From a virus, in IMG/VR virus record IMGVR_UViG_3300042516_004449, positions 1 to 45,530 of that record: a stretch of DNA of 45,530 nucleotides. One strand, written 5' to 3'. Every line of letters begins with the position of its first letter. Position 1 is the stretch's first letter. The position numbers and the translations under genes were made by a program. Of the stretch, positions 40,026 through 45,530 are shown in pieces. The notes below the pieces were generated by a model. It ran no database searches. It was given only the letters and a program-made list of their open reading frames with translations, and was not told where the DNA came from.

Positions 40026-40366
40026 ATCTCGACGACTACCAAGTGAAGGCGGCACGCACCGCGAACGACAACGCCGACACGAAGACGGCGCTCGCCGTCG
40101 TCGGTCTCGGTCTCGCAGGCGAGGCGGGAGAGGCCGTCGACCTGATCAAGAAGCACGTCGGGCACGGGCACCCGCTCGACGTCGTGAAGTTGGAGAAGGA
40201 ACTCGGCGACGTGCTTTGGTACGTCGCCGTCGCCGCGTGGCACCTCGGCATCCCGCTGTCACGCGTCGCGGCGAAGAACATCGAGAAGCTCTGGCAGCGA
40301 TACCCCGACGGGTTCTCGACAGCGGCGTCGATGAACCGCGCGCCGCACGACACGGAGGGAGCATGA
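40022..40366 (+). CDS. MazG-like nucleotide pyrophosphohydrolase, 114 residues
   Basis: GTG start with AGGAGG upstream. LAGEAGEAVDLIKKHVGHGH and KLEKELGDVLWYVAVAAWHL give the EExxE...EKELGD metal-binding pattern of the MazG fold. It hydrolyses NTPs or ppGpp-like nucleotides. In phages this may keep host growth signals low or remove unusual dNTPs. One domain only, as in most phage MazG proteins. Confidence 0.88.
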   Translation: MNLDDYQVKAARTANDNADTKTALAVVGLGLAGEAGEAVDLIKKHVGHGHPLDVVKLEKELGDVLWYVAVAAWHLGIPLSRVAAKNIEKLWQRYPDGFSTAASMNRAPHDTEGA

Positions 40367-40572
40367 CGACGAAGGCAAACGACGTCCTCGAACTCGGGCG
40401 CGCTCGCGCGCTGCTCGGGTGCTCGTCGACGATGACGCTCGTCGACGGCGTGCGTGCGGCGACGTCGTCGATCACCGAACTGCGCGCCGAGGTCGATCGC
40501 CTTCGCGCGATCGTTCACGGACTGACGGCGGAACTCGCCGCCGAGAGAGTCGAGAAGGAGCGTGCTCGATGA
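40363..40572 (+). CDS. Small helical protein, 69 residues
   Basis: ATG overlaps the MazG stop. Begins MTTKANDVLELGRARALLGC and carries a C-terminal coiled coil (ITELRAEVDRLRAIVHGLTA). Unknown function; coupled to the next gene by ATGA. Confidence 0.6.
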   Translation: MTTKANDVLELGRARALLGCSSTMTLVDGVRAATSSITELRAEVDRLRAIVHGLTAELAAERVEKERAR

Positions 40573-40766
40573 GTCACCGACGAATGGCGCGCGAGGCGGT
40601 CGAGGATCGACGACGTCGAGCGCGCGCGCTGCTCGAGCGCGAACCGGACCTGTCGACGGAAGCAGTGAGGACGCGCACTGGCGTCTGCGTCGACACCGTG
40701 CGGAAGCTGCGCGCCGAGGTACGATCGACACGATGCACGACGACGAACGAACGCCGCAGCGACTGA
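40569..40766 (+). CDS. Small helix-turn-helix-like protein, 65 residues
   Basis: ATG overlaps the upstream stop. A basic helix (REAVEDRRRRARALLEREPD) precedes LSTEAVRTRTGVCVDTVRKL, which resembles a helix-turn-helix. The 40733 gene starts inside its 3' end. It may be a small DNA-binding regulator. Confidence 0.55.
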   Translation: MSHRRMAREAVEDRRRRARALLEREPDLSTEAVRTRTGVCVDTVRKLRAEVRSTRCTTTNERRSD

Positions 40767-40969
40767 TCATCGACCAGCGATTCCCGAACGCGTGGCCGTC
40801 GACGGGTTGCCCGACCGACGGCTTCGCGCGTGCGTGTCTCGCTGCAATCGGGATCGAGACGCGAGGCCGTGAGATGAAGCGCATCGACCTGCTCCGCCTC
40901 TGCCGGGAGAACGGCCTTCCGTTCGTCGACAAGGCAACGAGGGACGACGCGAACGCAACGTCTCGTTGA
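40733..40969 (+). CDS. Uncharacterised protein, 78 residues
   Basis: ATG at 40733 starts MHDDERTPQRLIIDQRFPNA and overlaps the previous gene by 34 bases in another frame. It contains a Cys pair region (STGCPTDGFARACLAAIGIE) and a basic helix (MKRIDLLRLCRENGLPF). No ribosome site is obvious, so it may be read by reinitiation. Unknown function. Confidence 0.45.
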   Translation: MHDDERTPQRLIIDQRFPNAWPSTGCPTDGFARACLAAIGIETRGREMKRIDLLRLCRENGLPFVDKATRDDANATSR

Positions 40970-41020
40970 CGCCGCTCGACGAGCGTGAGCAGCCTTCGAT
41001 CCACAACACGGAGGCAGCGC

Positions 41021-41635
41021 ATGGGTTTCGTCATCTCGGAAGCACCGGCTCGGATCGCGTCGTTCAGCGGCAAGGAGCAGAGCGTGAGGAAGGACAACGA
41101 CGACGGCGCGGCGCTCCCCCCGCGCCTCGTCTCGTTCGTCCTCGTGCTCGCGATGGACGCGTCGAACCACGAGCAAGAACTCGCCGCCCTGTTCCCCGGC
41201 ATCGACTTCTTGATCCGCGCGATGGCGGCGGCCGAGGACGACGCCGTGGCGCAGGACTGCAAGCGGCATCGCCCGCTCGGCGACGTGACGGTGAAGCTGC
41301 GCGACGCGCAAGGCGTCGACGTCGTCTCGCTCGTCGGCGCGAAGACGAAGGGCAAGCCCGTTGCGCGCATCGCCGCTCGCGCGGAGCGCGTCGAAGTCCC
41401 GGTCACGATCGAGTGCTCGTTGACCGACGACCAGTTCGTCGCGGTCGCGCGGCACTACCTCGGCGCGGACCTCACCGCGTCGATCGCGTCGTCGCAGATC
41501 GACATCGCCGACGTGATCGACGCTCGCGCCGTCAGCTACGACGACGAGGAGCCGACGGTGCCGGCGAAGAAGACCGCGCGCCGGAAAAGCAAGGTCGCCG
41601 TCTCGCTCGTCGGCGACGAGTCGGAGCAGAACTGA
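41021..41635 (+). CDS. Uncharacterised protein, 204 residues
   Basis: ATG at 41021 (MGFVISEAPARIASFSGKEQ) follows GGAGG; the upstream in-frame start at 40985 lacks a site. Helical and beta mixture, with VSFVLVLAMDASNHEQELAA and VTVKLRDAQGVDVVSLVGAK, and a basic C terminus (KKTARRKSKVA). No motif recognised. It shares a stop/start base with the next gene (TGATG). Confidence 0.6.
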   Translation: MGFVISEAPARIASFSGKEQSVRKDNDDGAALPPRLVSFVLVLAMDASNHEQELAALFPGIDFLIRAMAAAEDDAVAQDCKRHRPLGDVTVKLRDAQGVDVVSLVGAKTKGKPVARIAARAERVEVPVTIECSLTDDQFVAVARHYLGADLTASIASSQIDIADVIDARAVSYDDEEPTVPAKKTARRKSKVAVSLVGDESEQN

Positions 41636-41904
41636 TGGTCGGCCGACCCGACGTGTTCTCGTCGCTCGTCGGCAAGAGGCGCGCGGGGTCTGACCTGACG
41701 CGCGCTCTCGCGACGTGCACCGGGCGCAGCGGGGCGGCGTTGTCGTGGACGACGATCGACCGCTGGAAGAGGCGGGGTCTCGTCGAGCGAACGGAGGACG
41801 GGCGATGGTTGTTGACGGAAAGCGGGGAGCAGTACGCAAGGCAAGGAAGGCCGACTCGTGTCGGCGCCCGGCGTCCAGCCTCGACGACGAGATCGCCGCC
41901 CTGA
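41635..41904 (+). CDS. Small winged-helix-like protein, 89 residues
   Basis: Starts MVGRPDVFSSLVGKRRAGSD after a TGATG overlap. The part TTIDRWKRRGLVERTEDGRW followed by LLTESGEQYARQG resembles a winged helix (recognition helix then wing). The 41805 gene starts within it. A regulator is possible; not proven. Confidence 0.5.
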   Translation: MVGRPDVFSSLVGKRRAGSDLTRALATCTGRSGAALSWTTIDRWKRRGLVERTEDGRWLLTESGEQYARQGRPTRVGARRPASTTRSPP

Positions 41905-42191
41905 AGTTGCGGATGCAGGCGATCGAGAACCGACTCGACCGCGCGGGCTCGTCGGCGCTGTACCTCGAAGACGATCAAGCCCTGCTGCGCGACGCGCGCA
42001 ACGCCGCCGGGTGGACGATGCGTCAAGTCGCCGAGGCGCTCGGTGTCTCGGCGAACCTCGTCCTCTGGTGGGAGCAGGGAAAGATGAGGCTCCCGACGTG
42101 GCGCGCGCGATCGGTCGTCGCGATGTTCAAGCGAAGCGGAGTCGACCCGCCGGCGTGGCCTTCGATCGTCGACGTCGACGAGAGCGAGTGA
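41805..42191 (+). CDS. XRE-type helix-turn-helix regulator, 128 residues
   Basis: ATG at 41805 has GGAGG nine bases upstream; it overlaps the previous gene by 100 bases. After a basic start and a coiled segment (DDEIAALKLRMQAIENRLDR) comes a Cro/CI-type domain: LLRDARNAAGWTMRQVAEAL, then GVSANLVLWWEQGKMRLP. Such proteins bind operators; here it is the last gene of the rightward block, so it could repress either block. No lysogeny genes accompany it. Confidence 0.75.
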   Translation: MVVDGKRGAVRKARKADSCRRPASSLDDEIAALKLRMQAIENRLDRAGSSALYLEDDQALLRDARNAAGWTMRQVAEALGVSANLVLWWEQGKMRLPTWRARSVVAMFKRSGVDPPAWPSIVDVDESE

Positions 42192-42227
42192 AAAGAACCG
42201 CCGCCCGAGAGGGCGGCGTTTCCTTTG
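42191..42227. terminator. Bidirectional terminator at the convergence of the two gene blocks
   Basis: 8-bp perfect stem 42199-42206 with 42211-42218, loop GAGA. TTTCCTTT follows on the plus strand; on the minus strand the hairpin is followed by TTCTTTT (42197-42191). It lies between the convergent rightward (ends 42191) and leftward (ends 42284) transcripts. Confidence 0.9.
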
Positions 42228-42283
42228 CGCTTATCTTGTCGCCGTCTCCGGCGTCGACGTCGTACCTCTCGACGTCGTCGACG

Positions 42284-42676
42284 TCAACGCATCAGCGCGC
42301 GGTTCACGCGCACCGGCGCGAGGAGCAGGTCGGCGTTCACGCCGTTGTGCGTGAACATGACGTGGCCTTGCTTCGTCGAGTCCGTCGTCGAGTGATCGTT
42401 GAACACGTCGCTCGGAAACGGGCCGAGGACAGCGGTGCCGTTCTCGGTCGCGCTGCCGGGGATCGTCGCGGTCATGATCGTGCGCTCCGCGCCGTAGCGG
42501 TCGGCGACGAACGTGATCACGCGCGCGGTCGCGTTCGTGTTGCGGCAGACGAGCACGGTCGCGTCGTTGTTGTCGAACGAGTTCCCGGCGGCGGTCGACT
42601 GCTGCTCGTCGTACGTCGGGCCGGCCGGGCCTGCACCGGGACCGAGGACGGTGAGCGTGATGGTTCCTGCGGGCAT
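42284..42676 (-). CDS. Minor virion-type beta protein, 130 residues
   Basis: Last leftward gene. MPAGTITLTVLGPGAGPAGP followed by a beta-rich body (TVLVCRNTNATARVITFVAD, then TENGTAVLGPFPSDVF, GHVMFTHNG) is a pattern I know from small conserved phage proteins of unknown role, perhaps decoration-like. Its size is close to that of the 142-residue protein beside the capsid gene. Position after lysis genes is unusual for a head component, so confidence is moderate. Confidence 0.55.
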   Translation of the reverse strand: MPAGTITLTVLGPGAGPAGPTYDEQQSTAAGNSFDNNDATVLVCRNTNATARVITFVADRYGAERTIMTATIPGSATENGTAVLGPFPSDVFNDHSTTDSTKQGHVMFTHNGVNADLLLAPVRVNRALMR

Positions 42677-42680
42677 GGTT

Positions 42681-43088
42681 TCACTCCTTCAGAAGAGACG
42701 CGGCGACGACAGCGTCGCTCGTCGGTGGTGCGGGCGGCGGCGGCGCTGCCGGTTCGAGAGCCTTCGCGGCGGCGACGACGACGGCATCGCTCGTCGGCGG
42801 CGTCGGCACCGGCGGCGGCAGGTCGACGCTTGCGGGCGGCGGCGGGGCCTTCGCCTTCGCGAGTTCGTCGAGCACTGCGCTGAAGTCGTCGTCGTCCTCG
42901 GGTCCATGGACCTCGACGATCTCGCCGTGCGCGCCGGCGACGGCGAGACGAGCGACGGGCAGCTTCAGGTCGTAGGTGAACGGCGCGGTGTACGCGCGCG
43001 GCGACAGCGACGCGGGGTCGTCGACGAGCAGGTCTTTCGTGAAGCGGAACCGCACGAGCGCGGCCAGCAACGGGAGAGCGTCGTTCAT
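42681..43088 (-). CDS. Proline-rich protein, 135 residues
   Basis: ATG overlaps the stop of the upstream gene (ATGA). N-terminal 80 residues form a small beta/alpha part (MNDALPLLAALVRFRFTKDL); the C terminus is Pro/Ala-rich with two near-repeats of PTSDAVV. It ends four bases before the 130-residue gene. Function unknown. Confidence 0.55.
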   Translation of the reverse strand: MNDALPLLAALVRFRFTKDLLVDDPASLSPRAYTAPFTYDLKLPVARLAVAGAHGEIVEVHGPEDDDDFSAVLDELAKAKAPPPPASVDLPPPVPTPPTSDAVVVAAAKALEPAAPPPPAPPTSDAVVAASLLKE

Positions 43089-43462
43089 GCGTTGTCCTTC
43101 TTCACGACGTGGAGCGGAGCGGTGAGCCGCGCGGGGAAGCGCGGGTCGGCGTGCAGCGTCTTCGCGAACGAACGCACGAGACGGACCTCGGGCTGGCGAA
43201 GCTGCCGACCGAGTTCGGCCTCGACGGCGCGGAGCACGTCGACCAGCTTGTCGTCGAGATCGGTCGGAGTCTTCGACGCGACTTCGCCGACGATGAGAAC
43301 CGCCGCCTTCGTTGCGGCGAGCAGGCGACGTCGTTGGTTCTCGTCGATCTTCTGCACGATCGGCGGAAGCAGGAACGGGGCGAGAGCGATGAGCACCGGC
43401 GCGATCAGGCCGATGGACTTCGCGGCGGCTTCGAGTGCGATGGGAAGAAACGACGACGGCAT
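43085..43462 (-). CDS. Membrane protein, possible holin, 125 residues
   Basis: One strong hydrophobic segment near the N terminus (SIGLIAPVLIALAPFLLPPI) followed by a charged helical and basic C terminus. It sits next to the M15 endolysin gene, which is where holins are found, but one membrane segment with a long cytoplasmic part also fits a spanin or pinholin type. GGAGG precedes the ATG. Role inferred. Confidence 0.5.
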   Translation of the reverse strand: MPSSFLPIALEAAAKSIGLIAPVLIALAPFLLPPIVQKIDENQRRRLLAATKAAVLIVGEVASKTPTDLDDKLVDVLRAVEAELGRQLRQPEVRLVRSFAKTLHADPRFPARLTAPLHVVKKDNA

Positions 43463-43489
43463 GAGACCTCCGCCGTCAGCGTAGCGGTG

Positions 43490-44029
43490 TCACGACGGCG
43501 GCGGAAGATGCGCGCGCCATTGACGCCAGCCGTTCATCTGAACGTGGAACGGGTCCCATCCAAACTCGCTGCCCTTGCGACCGTCGGCCCACGCGCCGAC
43601 GTTGACGCCGCCCCATTCGAGTCCGTGTCGCTTGATGAGTTCGCCGAACGTCCGCACGACGTGAGCGACACCGGGGCGCGCGAGCACGAGGCCGCCCGCC
43701 GTCGGGTTGTAGCCGGTGTCCCAGTTCGCGCCGCCGCCGCCGACGCCGATCGGTCTATCGCCGATCTCCTTCCACTCCGTCGACTTCGGATCGAGGATCA
43801 CGTCCATCGCGAGGCCCCACGGGTGCGGGCCGTTCGGACCTGCCGCGCGCGAGTAGCCCTTCGAGTGCAGCCACGCCTGACGTTCGAGGGGGCGCAGCGT
43901 CTCGAACACAATCATCGGGAGACGGTGCTCGGAGATCGACGCGAGCAGCGCCTTCGCCTTCGCGCGGAAGGGTTCGTTCAATCGCTCGACGTCGACGACG
44001 ACCGGCGGGATCTTCGGGGCTGGCATCAT
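43490..44029 (-). CDS. Endolysin, M15 (VanY-like) peptidase, 179 residues
   Basis: Zinc peptidase of the L-Ala-D-Glu or D-Ala-D-Ala type: first zinc motif around NGPHPWGLAMDV (His69, Asp76), second motif WDPFHVQ (His162). FETLRPLERQAWLHSKGYSR is the family's upstream segment. No signal peptide is seen, so it would need a holin to reach the wall. Starts MMPAPKIPPV in an ATGA overlap with the upstream membrane gene. The predicted action is cutting cross-links of host peptidoglycan at lysis. Confidence 0.88.
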   Translation of the reverse strand: MMPAPKIPPVVVDVERLNEPFRAKAKALLASISEHRLPMIVFETLRPLERQAWLHSKGYSRAAGPNGPHPWGLAMDVILDPKSTEWKEIGDRPIGVGGGGANWDTGYNPTAGGLVLARPGVAHVVRTFGELIKRHGLEWGGVNVGAWADGRKGSEFGWDPFHVQMNGWRQWRAHLPPPS

Positions 44030-44469
44030 CGTCCTCCGATCGCACGATCGACGCGTGCGGTGAGGTCGTCGAAGCGGCGATCGATGTCACCCTTCAGGTC
44101 GACGATCATCGTGCGGATTCCGTCGACGGCGTCGCGGTTCGCCTTCTGCGCGTCGAGGCGAGTGACCTCCATATGCAGCGCGGTACGGTCCTGCGACGAG
44201 CGACCGAGTTCGACTTGCACCGACGCGAGGCCGGATACCTGCGCCTGCATCGTCGACGTGAGCGCAGCGAGTGACGCCGCCATCGCCGACGTCGACGTCA
44301 TGAGTTCGGCGACTTTCGTCGCGTTCGCCGTCGACTGCGCCGTGAGCGCGTCAAGCGCCTTCGCTTGCACGTCGGCCCTGCCCTTGCCGCGCGCGTCGGC
44401 GACGAGCCACGCGATGATCGAGCCAACGATCGAGACGGCGAGTGCGAGGTATGGGACGAACTCGTGCAT
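44026..44469 (-). CDS. Membrane-anchored coiled-coil protein, 147 residues (holin or spanin candidate)
   Basis: I chose ATG at 44469 (MHEFVPYLALAVSIVGSIIA) with GAGG 11 bases upstream; ATG 44493 is an alternative that overlaps the hub gene stop. One membrane segment at residues 4-22 is followed by a long periplasmic or cytoplasmic coiled coil (about 30-140). The layout matches inner-membrane spanins and some phage holin-like proteins. It overlaps the endolysin gene by ATGA, forming a lysis cassette. The exact role is not fixed. Confidence 0.6.
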   Translation of the reverse strand: MHEFVPYLALAVSIVGSIIAWLVADARGKGRADVQAKALDALTAQSTANATKVAELMTSTSAMAASLAALTSTMQAQVSGLASVQVELGRSSQDRTALHMEVTRLDAQKANRDAVDGIRTMIVDLKGDIDRRFDDLTARVDRAIGGR

Positions 44470-44482
44470 GGCGTCGTGTACC

Positions 44483-45530
44483 TCACGAGACATAGGCTGT
44501 CTGCGGACTCGCGGCGGATGCGTTCCCCATCCTGTCACAGTGCACGACCTTCACGTAGTAGGTCGTCCCAGCGACCATGCCCGTCACGAGCGCGTTCGTT
44601 CCACGCACGACGGCGACAAGAGTCGACGATGACGGAGTGAACCCGGTGAAGGTGCTCTGGTGAACTTCCGTTTCGAGGTAGTTCCGATTCAGGTCGCCGC
44701 CCGGCACCGACCACGAGACGCGCGCGGTGCGGATCGCGTTGAGTGCGCCGAGGTTCTGCACCGTCGGAGCAAGCGCGCTCGCCGGCGGCGAGAGTCCTCG
44801 ACCGGGCACCGCGCCCGTCTGCGAGACGAGGTCGTCGTACCGGTCGACGCGAGCGACGCGCGCTTTCGACGTGTAGGTGATCGTGTCGACGCGGCGGAGC
44901 ATGAGGCGTGAGCGGTGTTGCGAACGAGAGATCGTATGCGACGCCGAGACGCACGTCCCGTTGACGTCACGCCCGAAGAACTGCGGCATCTGGTTCGGGG
45001 CGACGTACTCCTCGACGTCGATCTCGACGGCGTCCTGTACCTGCACGCGTCGATCGTAGAGGCACTCGACTTCGACCTCGGCGATCGGGTCCTTCATGTC
45101 GGCGAGCGCCTGCGACGCCATCGCCTGCGCCTCGGTGCTGCGGTTGATCAACGAGTCACTGGCGACACGGATGCGCGCGAACTTCCGCCCGTAGGTTCGG
45201 ATCGACGTCTTATCGACGGACGAGACGAGGTAGATCTTTCGGTTGCCGCGCGGGTCCTTGTTCCCGTTGTCGGGGTACTCGACGACCCACGCGTTGCGGA
45301 CGTCGTCGACCTTCGTCGACAAGCGAGAGACGCCGAGGATTCCGAACAGGCTGATGAAGTCGTCGCCGCGAAACACCGACGAACCCTCGCCGGGGTTGAA
45401 CGACGCGAGGCGGAACTGCGTTCGGAGTTCGTCCCACTTGTACCGAGTGCGCCACCCGATCTGCGTCATGATGTCGTCGAGCGACTGAAGCACTCCCTTC
45501 GAGGCCGGCTCGTTGCACTGGTACACCGTC
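44483..45530 (-). CDS. Tail hub / adhesin protein, C-terminal part (gene begins at 1878)
   Basis: Continuation of the protein that starts at 1878; bases 45389-45530 duplicate 1-142, so the unique part is 44483-45388 (301 residues plus stop). The segment just after the join reads like tail hub proteins, and the last 95 residues form a fibronectin type III-like domain (core residues around ARVSWSVPGGD and GTTYYVKVVHCD). FN3 modules are common at the ends of siphovirus tail tip proteins. The right copy of the overlap encodes Cys where the left copy encodes Trp, in a YQ(W/C)NEP motif. Whether this is a population variant or an error cannot be told here. Function by inference: tail tip assembly and host attachment. 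Confidence 0.75.
   Translation of the reverse strand, partial: TVYQCNEPASKGVLQSLDDIMTQIGWRTRYKWDELRTQFRLASFNPGEGSSVFRGDDFISLFGILGVSRLSTKVDDVRNAWVVEYPDNGNKDPRGNRKIYLVSSVDKTSIRTYGRKFARIRVASDSLINRSTEAQAMASQALADMKDPIAEVEVECLYDRRVQVQDAVEIDVEEYVAPNQMPQFFGRDVNGTCVSASHTISRSQHRSRLMLRRVDTITYTSKARVARVDRYDDLVSQTGAVPGRGLSPPASALAPTVQNLGALNAIRTARVSWSVPGGDLNRNYLETEVHQSTFTGFTPSSSTLVAVVRGTNALVTGMVAGTTYYVKVVHCDRMGNASAASPQTAYVS
45389..45530. repeat. Right copy of the terminal overlap (circular closure)
   Basis: Same 142 bases as 1-142 apart from position 45515. Removing one copy joins the two parts of the tail hub gene in frame. A true fixed direct terminal repeat is possible but less likely given the mismatch and the position inside a gene. 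Confidence 0.92.

Noticed and set aside
1-45530. Search for integrase, CRISPR array, insertion sequence, rRNA and toxin-antitoxin genes
   Set aside because: No tyrosine or serine recombinase motifs, no transposase, no regularly spaced repeats and no rRNA-like sequence were seen. The excisionase-like and XRE-type proteins alone do not show lysogeny.

Overview
The window is one complete, circularly closed genome unit of a tailed double-stranded DNA phage, opened at an arbitrary point. Bases 1-142 recur at 45389-45530 with a single mismatch (127 C versus 45515 G), so the unit is about 45,388 bp, and one large tail gene is cut by the window ends. HK97-fold head genes, a tape measure of 829 residues, a tail tube protein and a two-frame tail chaperone point to a long-tailed, siphovirus-like virion. 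The DNA is GC-rich with many GTG/ATG four-base overlaps. No integrase, excision partner, tRNA or rRNA was found. The host cannot be named from the sequence.

Leftward (minus strand) block, from about 23.9 kb down through position 1 and round to 42.3 kb: small and large terminase; a block of adhesin or fibre-like and repeat proteins (16.3-21.4 kb) inserted between terminase and portal; portal fused to a MuF head-morphogenesis domain; prohead protease with extra domains; major capsid protein and a likely decoration protein; head-tail connectors; tail terminator; tail tube; tail chaperones; tape measure; distal tail proteins; a 927-residue tail hub/adhesin; then a lysis cassette (membrane protein, M15 peptidase endolysin, second membrane protein) and two minor proteins. 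Terminators follow the decoration protein and the tail tube gene, which would favour high expression of abundant virion proteins.

Rightward (plus strand) block, 23.9-42.2 kb: it opens with a ParB-like protein, an ABC ATPase fused to a GNAT acyltransferase, and a formyltransferase-fold enzyme. This three-gene cassette is the strongest candidate for an undescribed system, possibly a Mom-like DNA hypermodification pathway. A terminator and a TTGACA-N17-TACGGT promoter follow. Next come a 54-residue protein, two uncharacterised proteins, and a MoxR AAA+ ATPase with a von Willebrand A partner. Then comes recombination and replication: YqaJ-type exonuclease, Bet/RecT annealase, SSB, a likely helicase loader or replisome organiser, DnaB helicase, an MT-A70 adenine methyltransferase, a RuvC-like resolvase and a MazG-like pyrophosphohydrolase, interspersed with small coiled-coil and helix-turn-helix proteins. 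The two blocks converge on a bidirectional terminator at 42.2 kb.

Two gene-poor stretches exist. One (21393-22064) holds a divergent inverted-repeat promoter candidate and decayed or unknown coding. The other (26385-26913) holds the terminator, the promoter and a leader of about 320 bases.
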